Source: Methanosarcinales archaeon (GTDB lineage Archaea; Halobacteriota; Methanosarcinia; Methanosarcinales; Methanogasteraceae). From it: 6,186 bases of DNA. The stretch lies in assembly GCA_030594905.1 (NCBI GenBank), contig JAUVEF010000075.1, positions 1-6,186 on the forward strand, written 5' to 3'. The notes under the pieces were generated by a model, which worked only from the letters and a program-made list of their open reading frames with translations, was not told the DNA's origin and made no database searches. The translations under genes were made by a program, and so were the position numbers. Positions 1 to 4,948 of this stretch are shown here, piece by piece. Positions within the stretch are counted from its first letter, which is position 1. Each line of letters opens with the position of its first letter.

Positions 1-408
1 TACCATGGCGTGGTGTATGGCAACGTGACAATCTCAAAATCGGAGAAGGTGGGCGTAACACACCTCCGTGTGTCTGCTACGTCGCCCGGGTGCTTGCATC
101 CTGATCTATATGATTTCGCATACCAGAATCAGAAGCTTATCCGGATCGGTTATCTTCTCGAGGCGATTCCTGACGCAACAAGGCAGGATGCAATCGGAAT
201 TGCGATGCAGAATCCGGAGATTGCGAGCGTGCTACCGGATGGTGCGGACGCTGGCGTTCTGACTGTACGAAGAATTCTTCCTGAGACTGCAGCGGAGTTC
301 TATGCGGAGAAGACGTGCCTGAGCGTGACCTGGGTGGATGCATCGGTCTCCGCGCTCGTTGATATGGAGACTGGGAGCGTGGTCGAGACGTGGGGCGTGA
401 GCGAATGA
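1..408 (+). CDS. 3' end of an unidentified, probably surface-exposed protein (5' partial)
   Basis: The reading frame is open from the first base (codons TAC CAT GGC GTG GTG) to a TGA at 406-408, giving 135 codons. The two GTG codons at 10-15 have no ribosome binding site in view, so I treat the gene as truncated by the window edge and not as starting there. No membrane segment is visible in this part. One N-glycosylation sequon (NVT) lies near the left edge. The last 80 or so residues contain an alternating hydrophobic pattern ending in SALVDMETGSVVETW. This resembles the 'lxDxxTGxVv' strand ending of PepSY-like or other small beta-rich extracytoplasmic domains seen in archaeal secreted proteins. 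That resemblance is weak and no function is assigned. The gene lies co-directionally 199 bp upstream of a membrane protein gene, with a stem-loop array directly after its stop. Confidence 0.7.
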   Translation, partial: YHGVVYGNVTISKSEKVGVTHLRVSATSPGCLHPDLYDFAYQNQKLIRIGYLLEAIPDATRQDAIGIAMQNPEIASVLPDGADAGVLTVRRILPETAAEFYAEKTCLSVTWVDASVSALVDMETGSVVETWGVSE

Positions 409-410
409 AA

Positions 411-431
411 CGATTTTTTCACAAAAAATCG
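411..431 (+). terminator. Perfect stem-loop just after the stop of the first gene (possible terminator)
   Basis: The arm CGATTTTTT (411-419) and the arm AAAAAATCG (423-431) are exact reverse complements separated by the 3-nt loop CAC. It begins 2 bases after the TGA of the upstream gene. The T-run is in the 5' arm, so it could support termination through the T-tract, as archaeal RNA polymerase can stop at oligo-T, or protect the 3' end of the transcript. It is the first of three consecutive perfect stem-loops, so it may instead be part of a dispersed structured element. The role as terminator is inferred. Confidence 0.45.
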
Positions 432-434
432 AGT

Positions 435-467
435 AAAAACTGCCCTCCGGGTTGGAAGTCAGTTTTT
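435..467 (+). repeat. Second perfect inverted repeat of the stem-loop array
   Basis: AAAAACTG (435-442) and CAGTTTTT (460-467) are exact 8-bp reverse complements around a 17-nt loop that contains CCCTCCGGG. It starts 3 bases after the preceding stem-loop and ends 3 bases before the next one. Confidence 0.6.
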
Positions 468-470
468 GAT

Positions 471-491
471 CAAACTTTTGTGAAAAGTTTG
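471..491 (+). repeat. Third perfect stem-loop of the array
   Basis: CAAACTTTT (471-479) and AAAAGTTTG (483-491) are exact reverse complements with a 3-nt loop GTG. Stem length and loop size equal those of the stem-loop at 411-431, and the loop GTG is the complement of that loop, CAC. The right arm overlaps the first unit of a 12-bp tandem repeat. Confidence 0.6.
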
Positions 492-521
492 GTGAATAGT
501 TTGGTGGATAGTTTGCGAGTA
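486..521 (+). repeat. 12-bp tandem repeat, about 2.5 copies
   Basis: The units are AGTTTGGTGAAT (486-497), AGTTTGGTGGAT (498-509) and a diverged third copy, AGTTTGCGAGTA (510-521). The first two differ at one base. In one plus frame the repeat would read as the short periodic peptide SLVNSLVDSL, which explains the open frame crossing this stretch without implying a gene. Confidence 0.6.
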
Positions 522-546
522 AGAAATGCCCTTCGGGCGGGACTGG

Positions 547-554
547 TAATATAC
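547..554 (+). promoter_or_regulatory. Possible archaeal TATA box for the membrane protein gene
   Basis: TAATATAC at 547-554 is the best AT-rich, TATA-like octamer between the stem-loop array and the ATG at 608. A start site about 25 bases downstream would give a leader of roughly 30 bases. The only ribosome-binding-like sequence before the ATG is a weak AGGGAT (597-602). No clear purine-rich BRE element is seen, so the call is tentative. Confidence 0.25.
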
Positions 555-607
555 TTTTTCGTAAATGAATGGTTGCGTAGAGTGACTGGACATTATAGGG
601 ATAGACC

Positions 608-1633
608 ATGAAAAACGAAACGAGACTGAAGATACTGAAAATATCCTGCATATACGGCGGCGTGCTCAGCCTATTTCTTGTTGGTCTGTATGTCTTCTTG
701 GTGGTTGCAGTTATATTTCACGGCACCATTCGACATATGTCGATTCAGATCATTCTACTACTGACAGGGATCGTCGTAGCCACCGTCTTCTCTTATATGC
801 ACCTCGATTACGCGAAGGGAGAACCCGAAAAATTCACATGCCCCATACTGCCCGGAATCACCATAACTGTGATCTGCCTCACACCCAGTCTGATATTTAT
901 CCCCGCTCTGGTGTCACGCTCATCCAATGAGGGTATATCATGTGTGGTCGCCGGGTTCATGTACTTCATACCCTTTTATATCAGCCTGATTCTTGGCATC
1001 CTCTCCGCGTATGCGGTGTTAAGCGGTAGCAGAAAATCTCCGGAGGACATTTCACGGTGGAAGGCCCGGGGGCTGCAACTGAGCGCGATGATCCTCATGA
1101 CCGGAATTGTTGTTTCCGGCATATCACTATCATCGGGCAGTATTGGAGATGCCAGGATGGTGTATGGACTCACAATCGATACGTTGGAAGAGACCACGCT
1201 TTTAGTGCCACTGCCTGTTGATGAGTCGAATAACGTGATTGTGGGGTTCATGGATGGGCTGGAAGTAATTGAGGGCGACGCCGTGTGGGCTATTGTGGGT
1301 ACCACTCACGGGACTGCGCTGGAGGTTCGCACCAGCACGGGGTGTGTACTCTCTGCCCAGCAGGAATACGGAAAAAAGGGCCGGGATGAGGGGCGCGAAT
1401 GGGTATACAGCTACAATCTTAGCACGTTGTCCGGGGTGGACATGGCAGCTTACGAAACATGGGTCTTCTCCTCGAATGCTAATACAACTCTGTACATGAT
1501 ACTATCAATGGATAATGGTCTGGGCGTCGTGTTGAGCTACAGTTGCGACGATACACCTTTGAGCGTTGGGTGGCAGACCCGGTCTGTCGATGCACAACAG
1601 ACTCATGAAACTTTTGCGATGGTACCCCTATGA
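608..1633 (+). CDS. Five-helix integral membrane protein with extracellular C-terminal domain, function unknown
   Basis: This 341-residue protein has five strongly hydrophobic segments at about residues 14-37, 44-64, 79-102, 111-138 and 156-175. The N-terminus is basic (MKNETRLKILK), which suggests a cytoplasmic N-terminus and therefore, with five crossings, an outward-facing C-terminal domain of about 165 residues. That domain is rich in beta-type alternation, holds two N-glycosylation sequons (N270, N292) and has two cysteines (C246, C313) that could pair outside the cell. No catalytic motif or family is recognised. The start at 608 is the first ATG in the frame; its ribosome binding site is weak. 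The stop overlaps a tiny downstream ORF (ATGA at 1630-1633). The protein could be a surface or cell-envelope component, or a sensor; neither is shown by the sequence. Neighbouring genes on this strand give no clear functional link to the pilus-like genes beyond 2179. Confidence 0.85.
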   Translation: MKNETRLKILKISCIYGGVLSLFLVGLYVFLVVAVIFHGTIRHMSIQIILLLTGIVVATVFSYMHLDYAKGEPEKFTCPILPGITITVICLTPSLIFIPALVSRSSNEGISCVVAGFMYFIPFYISLILGILSAYAVLSGSRKSPEDISRWKARGLQLSAMILMTGIVVSGISLSSGSIGDARMVYGLTIDTLEETTLLVPLPVDESNNVIVGFMDGLEVIEGDAVWAIVGTTHGTALEVRTSTGCVLSAQQEYGKKGRDEGREWVYSYNLSTLSGVDMAAYETWVFSSNANTTLYMILSMDNGLGVVLSYSCDDTPLSVGWQTRSVDAQQTHETFAMVPL

Positions 1634-1649
1634 GCGAAAGGTGGCAGAC
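1560..1649 (+). repeat. Imperfect 19-nt direct repeat flanking the end of the membrane protein gene
   Basis: TGAGCG-tt-gGGTGGCAGAC at 1560-1578 recurs as TGAGCG-aa-aGGTGGCAGAC at 1631-1649, a match at 16 of 19 positions with a 71-bp offset. The second copy begins exactly at the TGA stop of the membrane protein gene. The sequence between is not otherwise clearly duplicated. It could be the trace of an old local duplication or recombination, or chance. Confidence 0.35.
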
Positions 1650-1695
1650 GGTTGAACTGAAACGATTGGATCTGCGGAGTGATGAGGTGTTGTAA
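1630..1695 (+). CDS. 21-codon mini-ORF overlapping the upstream stop (possible leader remnant of a lost gene)
   Basis: An ATG at 1630 overlaps the TGA of the membrane protein gene as ATGA, the classic layout for translational coupling. It reads 21 codons to TAA at 1693-1695, immediately followed in frame by TAG. The peptide begins MSERWQTVELKRLDL and is charged and soluble in character. No ribosome binding site is visible ahead of it, so expression would depend on coupling. Its coupled position and ordinary amino acid composition suggest either a real small protein or the surviving 5' end of a gene whose remainder was lost in the gene-poor stretch that follows. After the double stop the same frame stays open for about 30 more codons (from ATG 1705), again without a recognisable product. 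Confidence 0.3.
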   Translation: MSERWQTVELKRLDLRSDEVL

Positions 1696-1789
1696 TAGCA
1701 TAACATGGGTCACCGGATCGTTGGAAGCCATTTGTTTTATGGTGGCTCAAGCGCTGCAAATATATTATTTAGATTCATGCCATTTGCAT

Positions 1790-1875
1790 ATTCGTGAAAT
1801 TCGCGATTTAATCATTTTTACAGGAATTCATACAAATAAATCACGAGTATTACGAATTTCATAAATTACACGAAT
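1790..1875. repeat. AT-rich nested, interrupted inverted repeat
   Basis: The left arm ATTCGTGAAATTCG (1790-1803) has its exact reverse complement downstream, split into CGAATTTC (1853-1860) and CACGAAT (1869-1875) by the 8-nt insert ATAAATTA; the two pieces share the central C position of the arm. Inside it, CGCGATTTA (1802-1810) pairs with TAAATCACG (1837-1845) with one mismatch. The arms are built from a quasi-periodic 'ATTCGTG/AATTCG' motif. This could be a decayed palindromic mobile unit, a protein-binding array or a structured RNA. No flanking target duplication was found by eye. Confidence 0.45.
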
Positions 1876-1900
1876 GTTATCCAATATTGTGGCGGTGTTT

Positions 1901-1908
1901 AAGGAGGT
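1901..1908 (+). promoter_or_regulatory. Perfect Shine-Dalgarno-like octamer without a good start codon
   Basis: AAGGAGGT matches the anti-Shine-Dalgarno sequence of archaeal 16S rRNA. No ATG or GTG follows at proper distance. The in-frame candidates are CTG at 1914 (5-nt spacing) and TTG at 1920 (11-nt spacing), leading into an open frame that ends at TGA 2103-2105. Either a weakly expressed small protein uses a non-ATG start, or the site is a leftover or chance match. Confidence 0.25.
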
Positions 1909-1919
1909 TTAACCTGATC

Positions 1920-2105
1920 TTGAAGTTGCTTAATGATCGCATAACAGCAGGATGTGTGGTTGTGGTTGTGTGTGGGGGCGCTAAACACATACGAGGGAAG
2001 TTTATAGCGGACTTGTTTGCATCAGTATCTGGTGGATTAGTGTTTCGGGGAGCTACACGAAGAGGCTTGCCCAATATCGTTTTAGGGCGGATCTTTGAAA
2101 GATGA
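1920..2105 (+). CDS. Doubtful small ORF, hypothetical
   Basis: From the TTG at 1920 the frame encodes 61 residues, containing a valine-rich stretch (GCVVVVVCGG) followed by a basic C-terminal half ending IVLGRIFER. The support is the Shine-Dalgarno match 11 bases ahead. Against it stand the non-ATG start, the low-complexity GTGGTT run that generates the valines, an equally long open frame on the opposite strand, and no recognisable family. I list it because it is the only candidate gene in this gap; I consider it more likely non-coding. Confidence 0.15.
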   Translation: MKLLNDRITAGCVVVVVCGGAKHIRGKFIADLFASVSGGLVFRGATRRGLPNIVLGRIFER

Positions 2106-2178
2106 GGTAAACAGCTACCGGAATAGCGCCCAAACAGGACTACCACGAGAAGATACCCAGGTAGCCCGAAAATCGAGA

Positions 2179-3981
2179 TCATTCCCGAATTGCTGTCAGC
2201 ACAGCGTCAGGGTCGAGTGCGTACTGCTGAACGATCTGGGATATCTCCTTGTAGTTGTTAATATTCTTTTCAGCCATATACTCAAGGATCTCCTTGCGCT
2301 CAGATAGAGCGTCCGCCAGCTGATTCCTTGTCCAGCCGCGCTCCTCTATGATCTGGTCAAGCACGTATGAGTTACCTGAGTAATTGAATGTGTCGCTCGC
2401 AGGATCCCATGTGTACAGGTCATTGATCCTCACGCCACCGGTCCTCTGGTCGAGCCCTGTGATCTCAAGAAGCGTCTTCGTCCTTCTGACGCGATCGCTT
2501 CCGATGTAGGTCTGCATCTGGATACACACGATGTTTAGCGCTTGAAGCATGGCGTGCGGCACGTTGATTGGCTCGCCTTGCAGCCGGTTTAAGAGGGTCT
2601 CGATGTCTGAGGCGTGCATCGTCGAGTAGGTGGTGTGTCCTGTGGACATTGCCTGGAATAGAGTGAGTGCTTCTGCGCCGCGTACCTCACCTACAAGGAT
2701 GTATTCGGGGCGCTGCCTGAGTGCGGCTTTGAGCAGTTCGAACATGCTGATCTCGCCCACGCCCTCATGAGCGATGATTGCTTCCCTAGTTACGCCCGCG
2801 ATCCAGTTTTCGTGGTGCAAGGTCAGTTCTCTTGTGTCCTCGATCGAGACAACCTTCGCTATAGGCGGTACGAACATGGAGACTGCGTTTAATGCGGAGG
2901 TCTTCCCGGATGCTGTGCCGCCTGCAAGGATCATGCTCTTGTTGTTCTCGATTGCAAGCCACAGGTACGCGAGCATCTCGCTTGAACACGTCTTGAAGTT
3001 GAGCATGTCAATAGGTGTAAATGGGTCTTCCTTGAACCGTCGAATCGTGAATGAGCTGCCCCTGGTGGTCACTTCCTTGCCAAGCGTTGCCTGGAGCCGT
3101 GATCCGTCCGGAAGCGTTGCGTTGACCATCGGACTGCCTATTGAGATGTGTTTGCCGCCACGCTGCACGAGCTGGATCACAAATGAGTTCAAGTATTCTT
3201 CGCCGAACGTCACATTCGTCTCGATGTTTTTATGCACGTTATGGTATATGAATACGGGGACATTAATGCCGTCACAGGATATATCCTCGATATGTGAATC
3301 CTTAAGCATCGCATCCAGCTTTCCATAACCGATATAATTCCTTTCAAGAAAATACAGGATTTTGTGTACGGAACGCGGGTTCAAGTCCATCGAGTAATAG
3401 CCAAGCAGTTCCAGCGCTTTTTTTCGCAAAACGCGGTTTTTGACAGCATCGCCACTAGATTGCCCTCCATTATTCCCATTGCCAGTCTCCTGCTTTTTGA
3501 ACTGTTCAGCGCCGTCCCCGTCAATCTTGGCGGTACCATCGCCATTACCCGCACTGCCAACCTCACGGTCACCGCTGCCGTTGACACTATCATCATCACC
3601 ATCAGCGCCCACATCGCCCGCCGGTTCGCCAAACTCTTCAGCGACCTGCCCCCCGGCAGTACGACCCCCGAGATCGATGTCATCGAGCGTCAGCACGTCA
3701 GAAAGATCCTCGTACAACCGCCCGAGCAAACGCATCTCAAATGGTGTCAGCATGGGTTCAAGCACATGATACACTGGAACTTTCTTCGCTGTATCGTAGA
3801 GAACCTGCACAAGCTCATAAGGTTCATCCACCCAGTACCGGTCAACCACCGTATACCCGTCAGGGATCCTGTCATCGACAAGGTCACCATGTATCTCCTG
3901 ATCGTAAGCTTCGAGATCATATGCAACCTCTCCGGTGTTGATGATCTCTCTTATCTGCCCCATAAGTTCACTACTTCCCAT
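2179..3981 (-). CDS. Archaeal type II/IV secretion system ATPase (GspE/PilB/ArlI-like), likely pilus motor
   Basis: This is a 600-residue member of the GspE/VirB11 ATPase family, the cytoplasmic hexameric motor that drives subunit assembly in archaeal type IV pili, archaella and related systems. Residues 1-103 form the archaeal N-terminal domain (for example WVDEPYELVQVLYD). Residues 104-182 are a G/D/N-rich linker. About 183-300 are the second N-terminal domain, and the core ATPase follows. Visible motifs are Walker A GGTASGKT (354-361), Asp box SIEDTREL (E381, D382), Walker B ILVGE (428-432, catalytic E432) followed by RGAEAL, and a His box with H449 and H456 (STGHTTYSTMHA). The last 60 residues are the helical tail usual in archaeal members. 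All catalytic elements are intact. I chose the ATG at 3981 because the frame's upstream extension to 4098 would overlap the divergent gene by 40 bp and has no family-like sequence; ATG 3963 is an alternative. No Shine-Dalgarno is visible at 3981, so a short or leaderless transcript is possible. No TadC/GspF platform gene follows. Confidence 0.93.
   Translation of the reverse strand: MGSSELMGQIREIINTGEVAYDLEAYDQEIHGDLVDDRIPDGYTVVDRYWVDEPYELVQVLYDTAKKVPVYHVLEPMLTPFEMRLLGRLYEDLSDVLTLDDIDLGGRTAGGQVAEEFGEPAGDVGADGDDDSVNGSGDREVGSAGNGDGTAKIDGDGAEQFKKQETGNGNNGGQSSGDAVKNRVLRKKALELLGYYSMDLNPRSVHKILYFLERNYIGYGKLDAMLKDSHIEDISCDGINVPVFIYHNVHKNIETNVTFGEEYLNSFVIQLVQRGGKHISIGSPMVNATLPDGSRLQATLGKEVTTRGSSFTIRRFKEDPFTPIDMLNFKTCSSEMLAYLWLAIENNKSMILAGGTASGKTSALNAVSMFVPPIAKVVSIEDTRELTLHHENWIAGVTREAIIAHEGVGEISMFELLKAALRQRPEYILVGEVRGAEALTLFQAMSTGHTTYSTMHASDIETLLNRLQGEPINVPHAMLQALNIVCIQMQTYIGSDRVRRTKTLLEITGLDQRTGGVRINDLYTWDPASDTFNYSGNSYVLDQIIEERGWTRNQLADALSERKEILEYMAEKNINNYKEISQIVQQYALDPDAVLTAIRE
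3436..3672 (-). other. Low-complexity Gly/Asp/Asn-rich linker inside the secretion ATPase
   Basis: Residues 104-182 of the ATPase are dominated by G, D, N, E and S (for example GDVGADGDDDSVNGSGD), with no predicted secondary structure and few hydrophobic residues. It separates the first N-terminal domain from the second N-terminal and ATP-binding domains. It is expected to be flexible. Open frames on the opposite strand here are artefacts of the biased codon composition. Confidence 0.8.
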
Positions 3982-4058
3982 AATTGATAAGTGCACGGGA
4001 TATGTAAAAAGCTTTTTGTATGTTGCATACTGACTAATAGTTGGGAGCGAATCTGTAA
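3982..4058. promoter_or_regulatory. Divergent promoter region between the ATPase gene and the KaiC-like operon
   Basis: Only 77 bp separate the two divergent start codons, so both promoters must lie here or overlap the neighbouring coding ends. Its centre is a perfect 12-bp palindrome AAAAAGCTTTTT (4006-4017), which could be an operator or simply paired A/T tracts. The AT-rich stretch TATGTAAAAAG (4001-4011) is a plausible TATA region for the plus-strand operon, and the same stretch read in reverse could serve the ATPase gene. GGGAG at 4043-4047 is a Shine-Dalgarno-like site 11 nt before the ATG at 4059. Shared control of the two transcripts is likely but inferred. Confidence 0.5.
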
Positions 4059-4925
4059 ATGGGGACGATAGATAATACGCAACCCGGCACAATGCCAACC
4101 GGGATCATCTCACTGGACTCTGTACTGAAAGGCGGTTTTCCGGCAGGTTCTTTTGTTTTGCTGATTGGTGAGATCGGCGCTGGAAACAGCGACTTCGCAT
4201 ACACATCAGTGCTATCACTGCTGGAAATACAACAAAACGGGTATCCCACAGACTCTTTTGTAAACACTGTACTTCCAGATAAGATATGTTACATGTCACT
4301 CACGAGAAATTGGGAAGATATACATGACGAGCTATCACGGTGCTTCCCGGAGGATTTGTATGCAATATCAGATAGAATAGAATTTAAAGACTTTTCAGAT
4401 GAATATTTCAGTAGATCGTTGGTACCAACCGAGTGGATAAACGAATCCGCAGTATCTTTCAATTCTTTAAAGGAGATGAAATATGAAAAAGATTTGATTA
4501 ACGATATGGTTGTATATCTGGATGAGAATGCCCCCCACAGCGCGATTGTCATCGACTCCATAACCGCGCTCGCCGAGTACTGTGCAAGCCCGGGCAATTC
4601 CACGGAGTGGTCTGATGTGATATCCTTCTTCCGCGGTCTCCAGAGAGCATCAAAGAAATGGAACGGGATTGTGTACGCGCTGCTCACAACAAATATTGTT
4701 GATGTGCATAAGCAGGAGCAGATCGCAGACTGTGCTGACGGGGTCCTCATATTTGAATGGGATGACTTCGGCGCAGCCAAACGGCAGCGAGTAATGCATG
4801 TCAAGAAATTCAGGGGGCTTCTGCCGCAACTCGAGATGGCGAATCTTGTGAAATTCGAGACATCAGTCACAACAGACTACGGTTTTGCAATATCGAAGGT
4901 CAAACAGGTTGGATGGCACGGCTGA
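4059..4925 (+). CDS. KaiC/RAD55-like protein with degenerate P-loop (probable pseudo-ATPase)
   Basis: This 288-residue protein has a single KaiC/RecA-like domain. It begins with the family signature PTGIISLDSVLKGGFPAGS (13-31), followed by the P-loop strand. The Walker A motif reads GEIGAGNS (37-44): the lysine that contacts the ATP phosphates is replaced by Asn43 (codon AAC at 4185-4187). The position of the catalytic glutamate pair of KaiC, after the next core strand, reads SLTR (80-83), so those residues are also missing. The Walker B strand SAIVIDSIT (161-169, D166) is kept, as is the C-terminal strand with MHVKKFRG (246-253). The reading frame is intact and well conserved in style, which argues for a functional protein with lost or altered catalysis and not for a decaying gene. 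From memory, related archaeal RAD55-like proteins also vary at the P-loop lysine, so the change may be family-wide. It is first in an operon with an intact KaiC-like gene 23 bp downstream and divergent from the motor ATPase, suggesting a regulatory role on it. Confidence 0.88.
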   Translation: MGTIDNTQPGTMPTGIISLDSVLKGGFPAGSFVLLIGEIGAGNSDFAYTSVLSLLEIQQNGYPTDSFVNTVLPDKICYMSLTRNWEDIHDELSRCFPEDLYAISDRIEFKDFSDEYFSRSLVPTEWINESAVSFNSLKEMKYEKDLINDMVVYLDENAPHSAIVIDSITALAEYCASPGNSTEWSDVISFFRGLQRASKKWNGIVYALLTTNIVDVHKQEQIADCADGVLIFEWDDFGAAKRQRVMHVKKFRGLLPQLEMANLVKFETSVTTDYGFAISKVKQVGWHG

Positions 4926-4948
4926 TAAATGATGGATGATGGATAAGA

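Larger units (their letters stand above)
430..537 (+). repeat. Imperfect 22-nt direct repeat pair, 86 bp apart
   Basis: The copy at 430-451 (cgagtaaaaactgccctccg, then gg) and the copy at 516-537 (cgagtaagaaatgcccttcg, then gg) agree at 19 of 22 positions. The second copy also forms a small GC hairpin, GCCC-TTC-GGGC (528-538). Together with the three stem-loops this makes the whole stretch 411-540 a compact structured intergenic element of duplicated origin. Confidence 0.5.
1696..2178. other. Gene-poor intergenic stretch between converging genes
   Basis: About 480 bases separate the plus-strand mini-ORF from the 3' end of the minus-strand ATPase gene. The left half (about 1750-1880) is markedly AT-rich and holds a nested inverted repeat. 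The right half has average composition, a G/T-rich run (1954-1978) and mutually overlapping open frames on both strands that carry no recognisable domain. I see no tRNA, no CRISPR repeat and no transposase motif. A short inverted repeat (CTACC at 2140-2144 with GGTAG at 2160-2164, 15-nt loop) lies 15 to 39 bases past the stop of the ATPase gene and might mark its transcript end, without a T-run to support it. Confidence 0.5.

Noticed and set aside
390..611. Plus-strand open frame of 73 codons across the stem-loop array
   Set aside because: It overlaps the end of the first gene and the start of the membrane protein gene, and its periodic SLVNSLVDSL part is produced by the 12-bp tandem repeat. 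The structured non-coding reading explains the sequence better.
232..651. Minus-strand open frame of 139 codons
   Set aside because: It is antisense to the 3' end of the first gene, the stem-loop array and the start of the membrane protein gene. Its composition is that of reverse-read repeats and no domain is visible.
1679..1685. Box C-like GTGATGA, possible C/D box guide RNA
   Set aside because: No CTGA box D or D' follows at the required distance, and no terminal stem is seen.
1679..1864. Plus-strand 61-codon frame beginning at GTG 1679
   Set aside because: Its second half (HIREIRDLII...) merely translates the quasi-periodic ATTCGTG/AATTCG repeats, and it overlaps the mini-ORF. No domain or ribosome binding site.
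1877..2182. Minus-strand 101-codon frame downstream of the secretion ATPase
   Set aside because: It starts 3 bases inside the ATPase stop region and is suitably placed for coupling, but the His/Thr-rich part comes from the GTGGTT low-complexity run read in reverse. It has no membrane helices that could make it a platform protein, and no known family fits.
3364..3987. Plus-strand open frame of 207 codons opposite the secretion ATPase
   Set aside because: It is antisense to the well-supported ATPase and kept open by the biased GGN/GAY codons of the linker. It has no ribosome binding site or recognisable domain.
3982..4098. 39-residue N-terminal extension of the secretion ATPase from an ATG at 4098
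   Set aside because: It would overlap the divergent KaiC-like gene by 40 bp, would consume the only promoter space, and its sequence does not look like the family's N-terminus.
4926..4948. ATGATGGATGATGG direct repeat with several out-of-frame ATGs between the two KaiC-like genes
   Set aside because: None of the ATGs is in frame with the downstream gene, as an in-frame TGA lies at 4937. It is a short spacer and carries no further signal.
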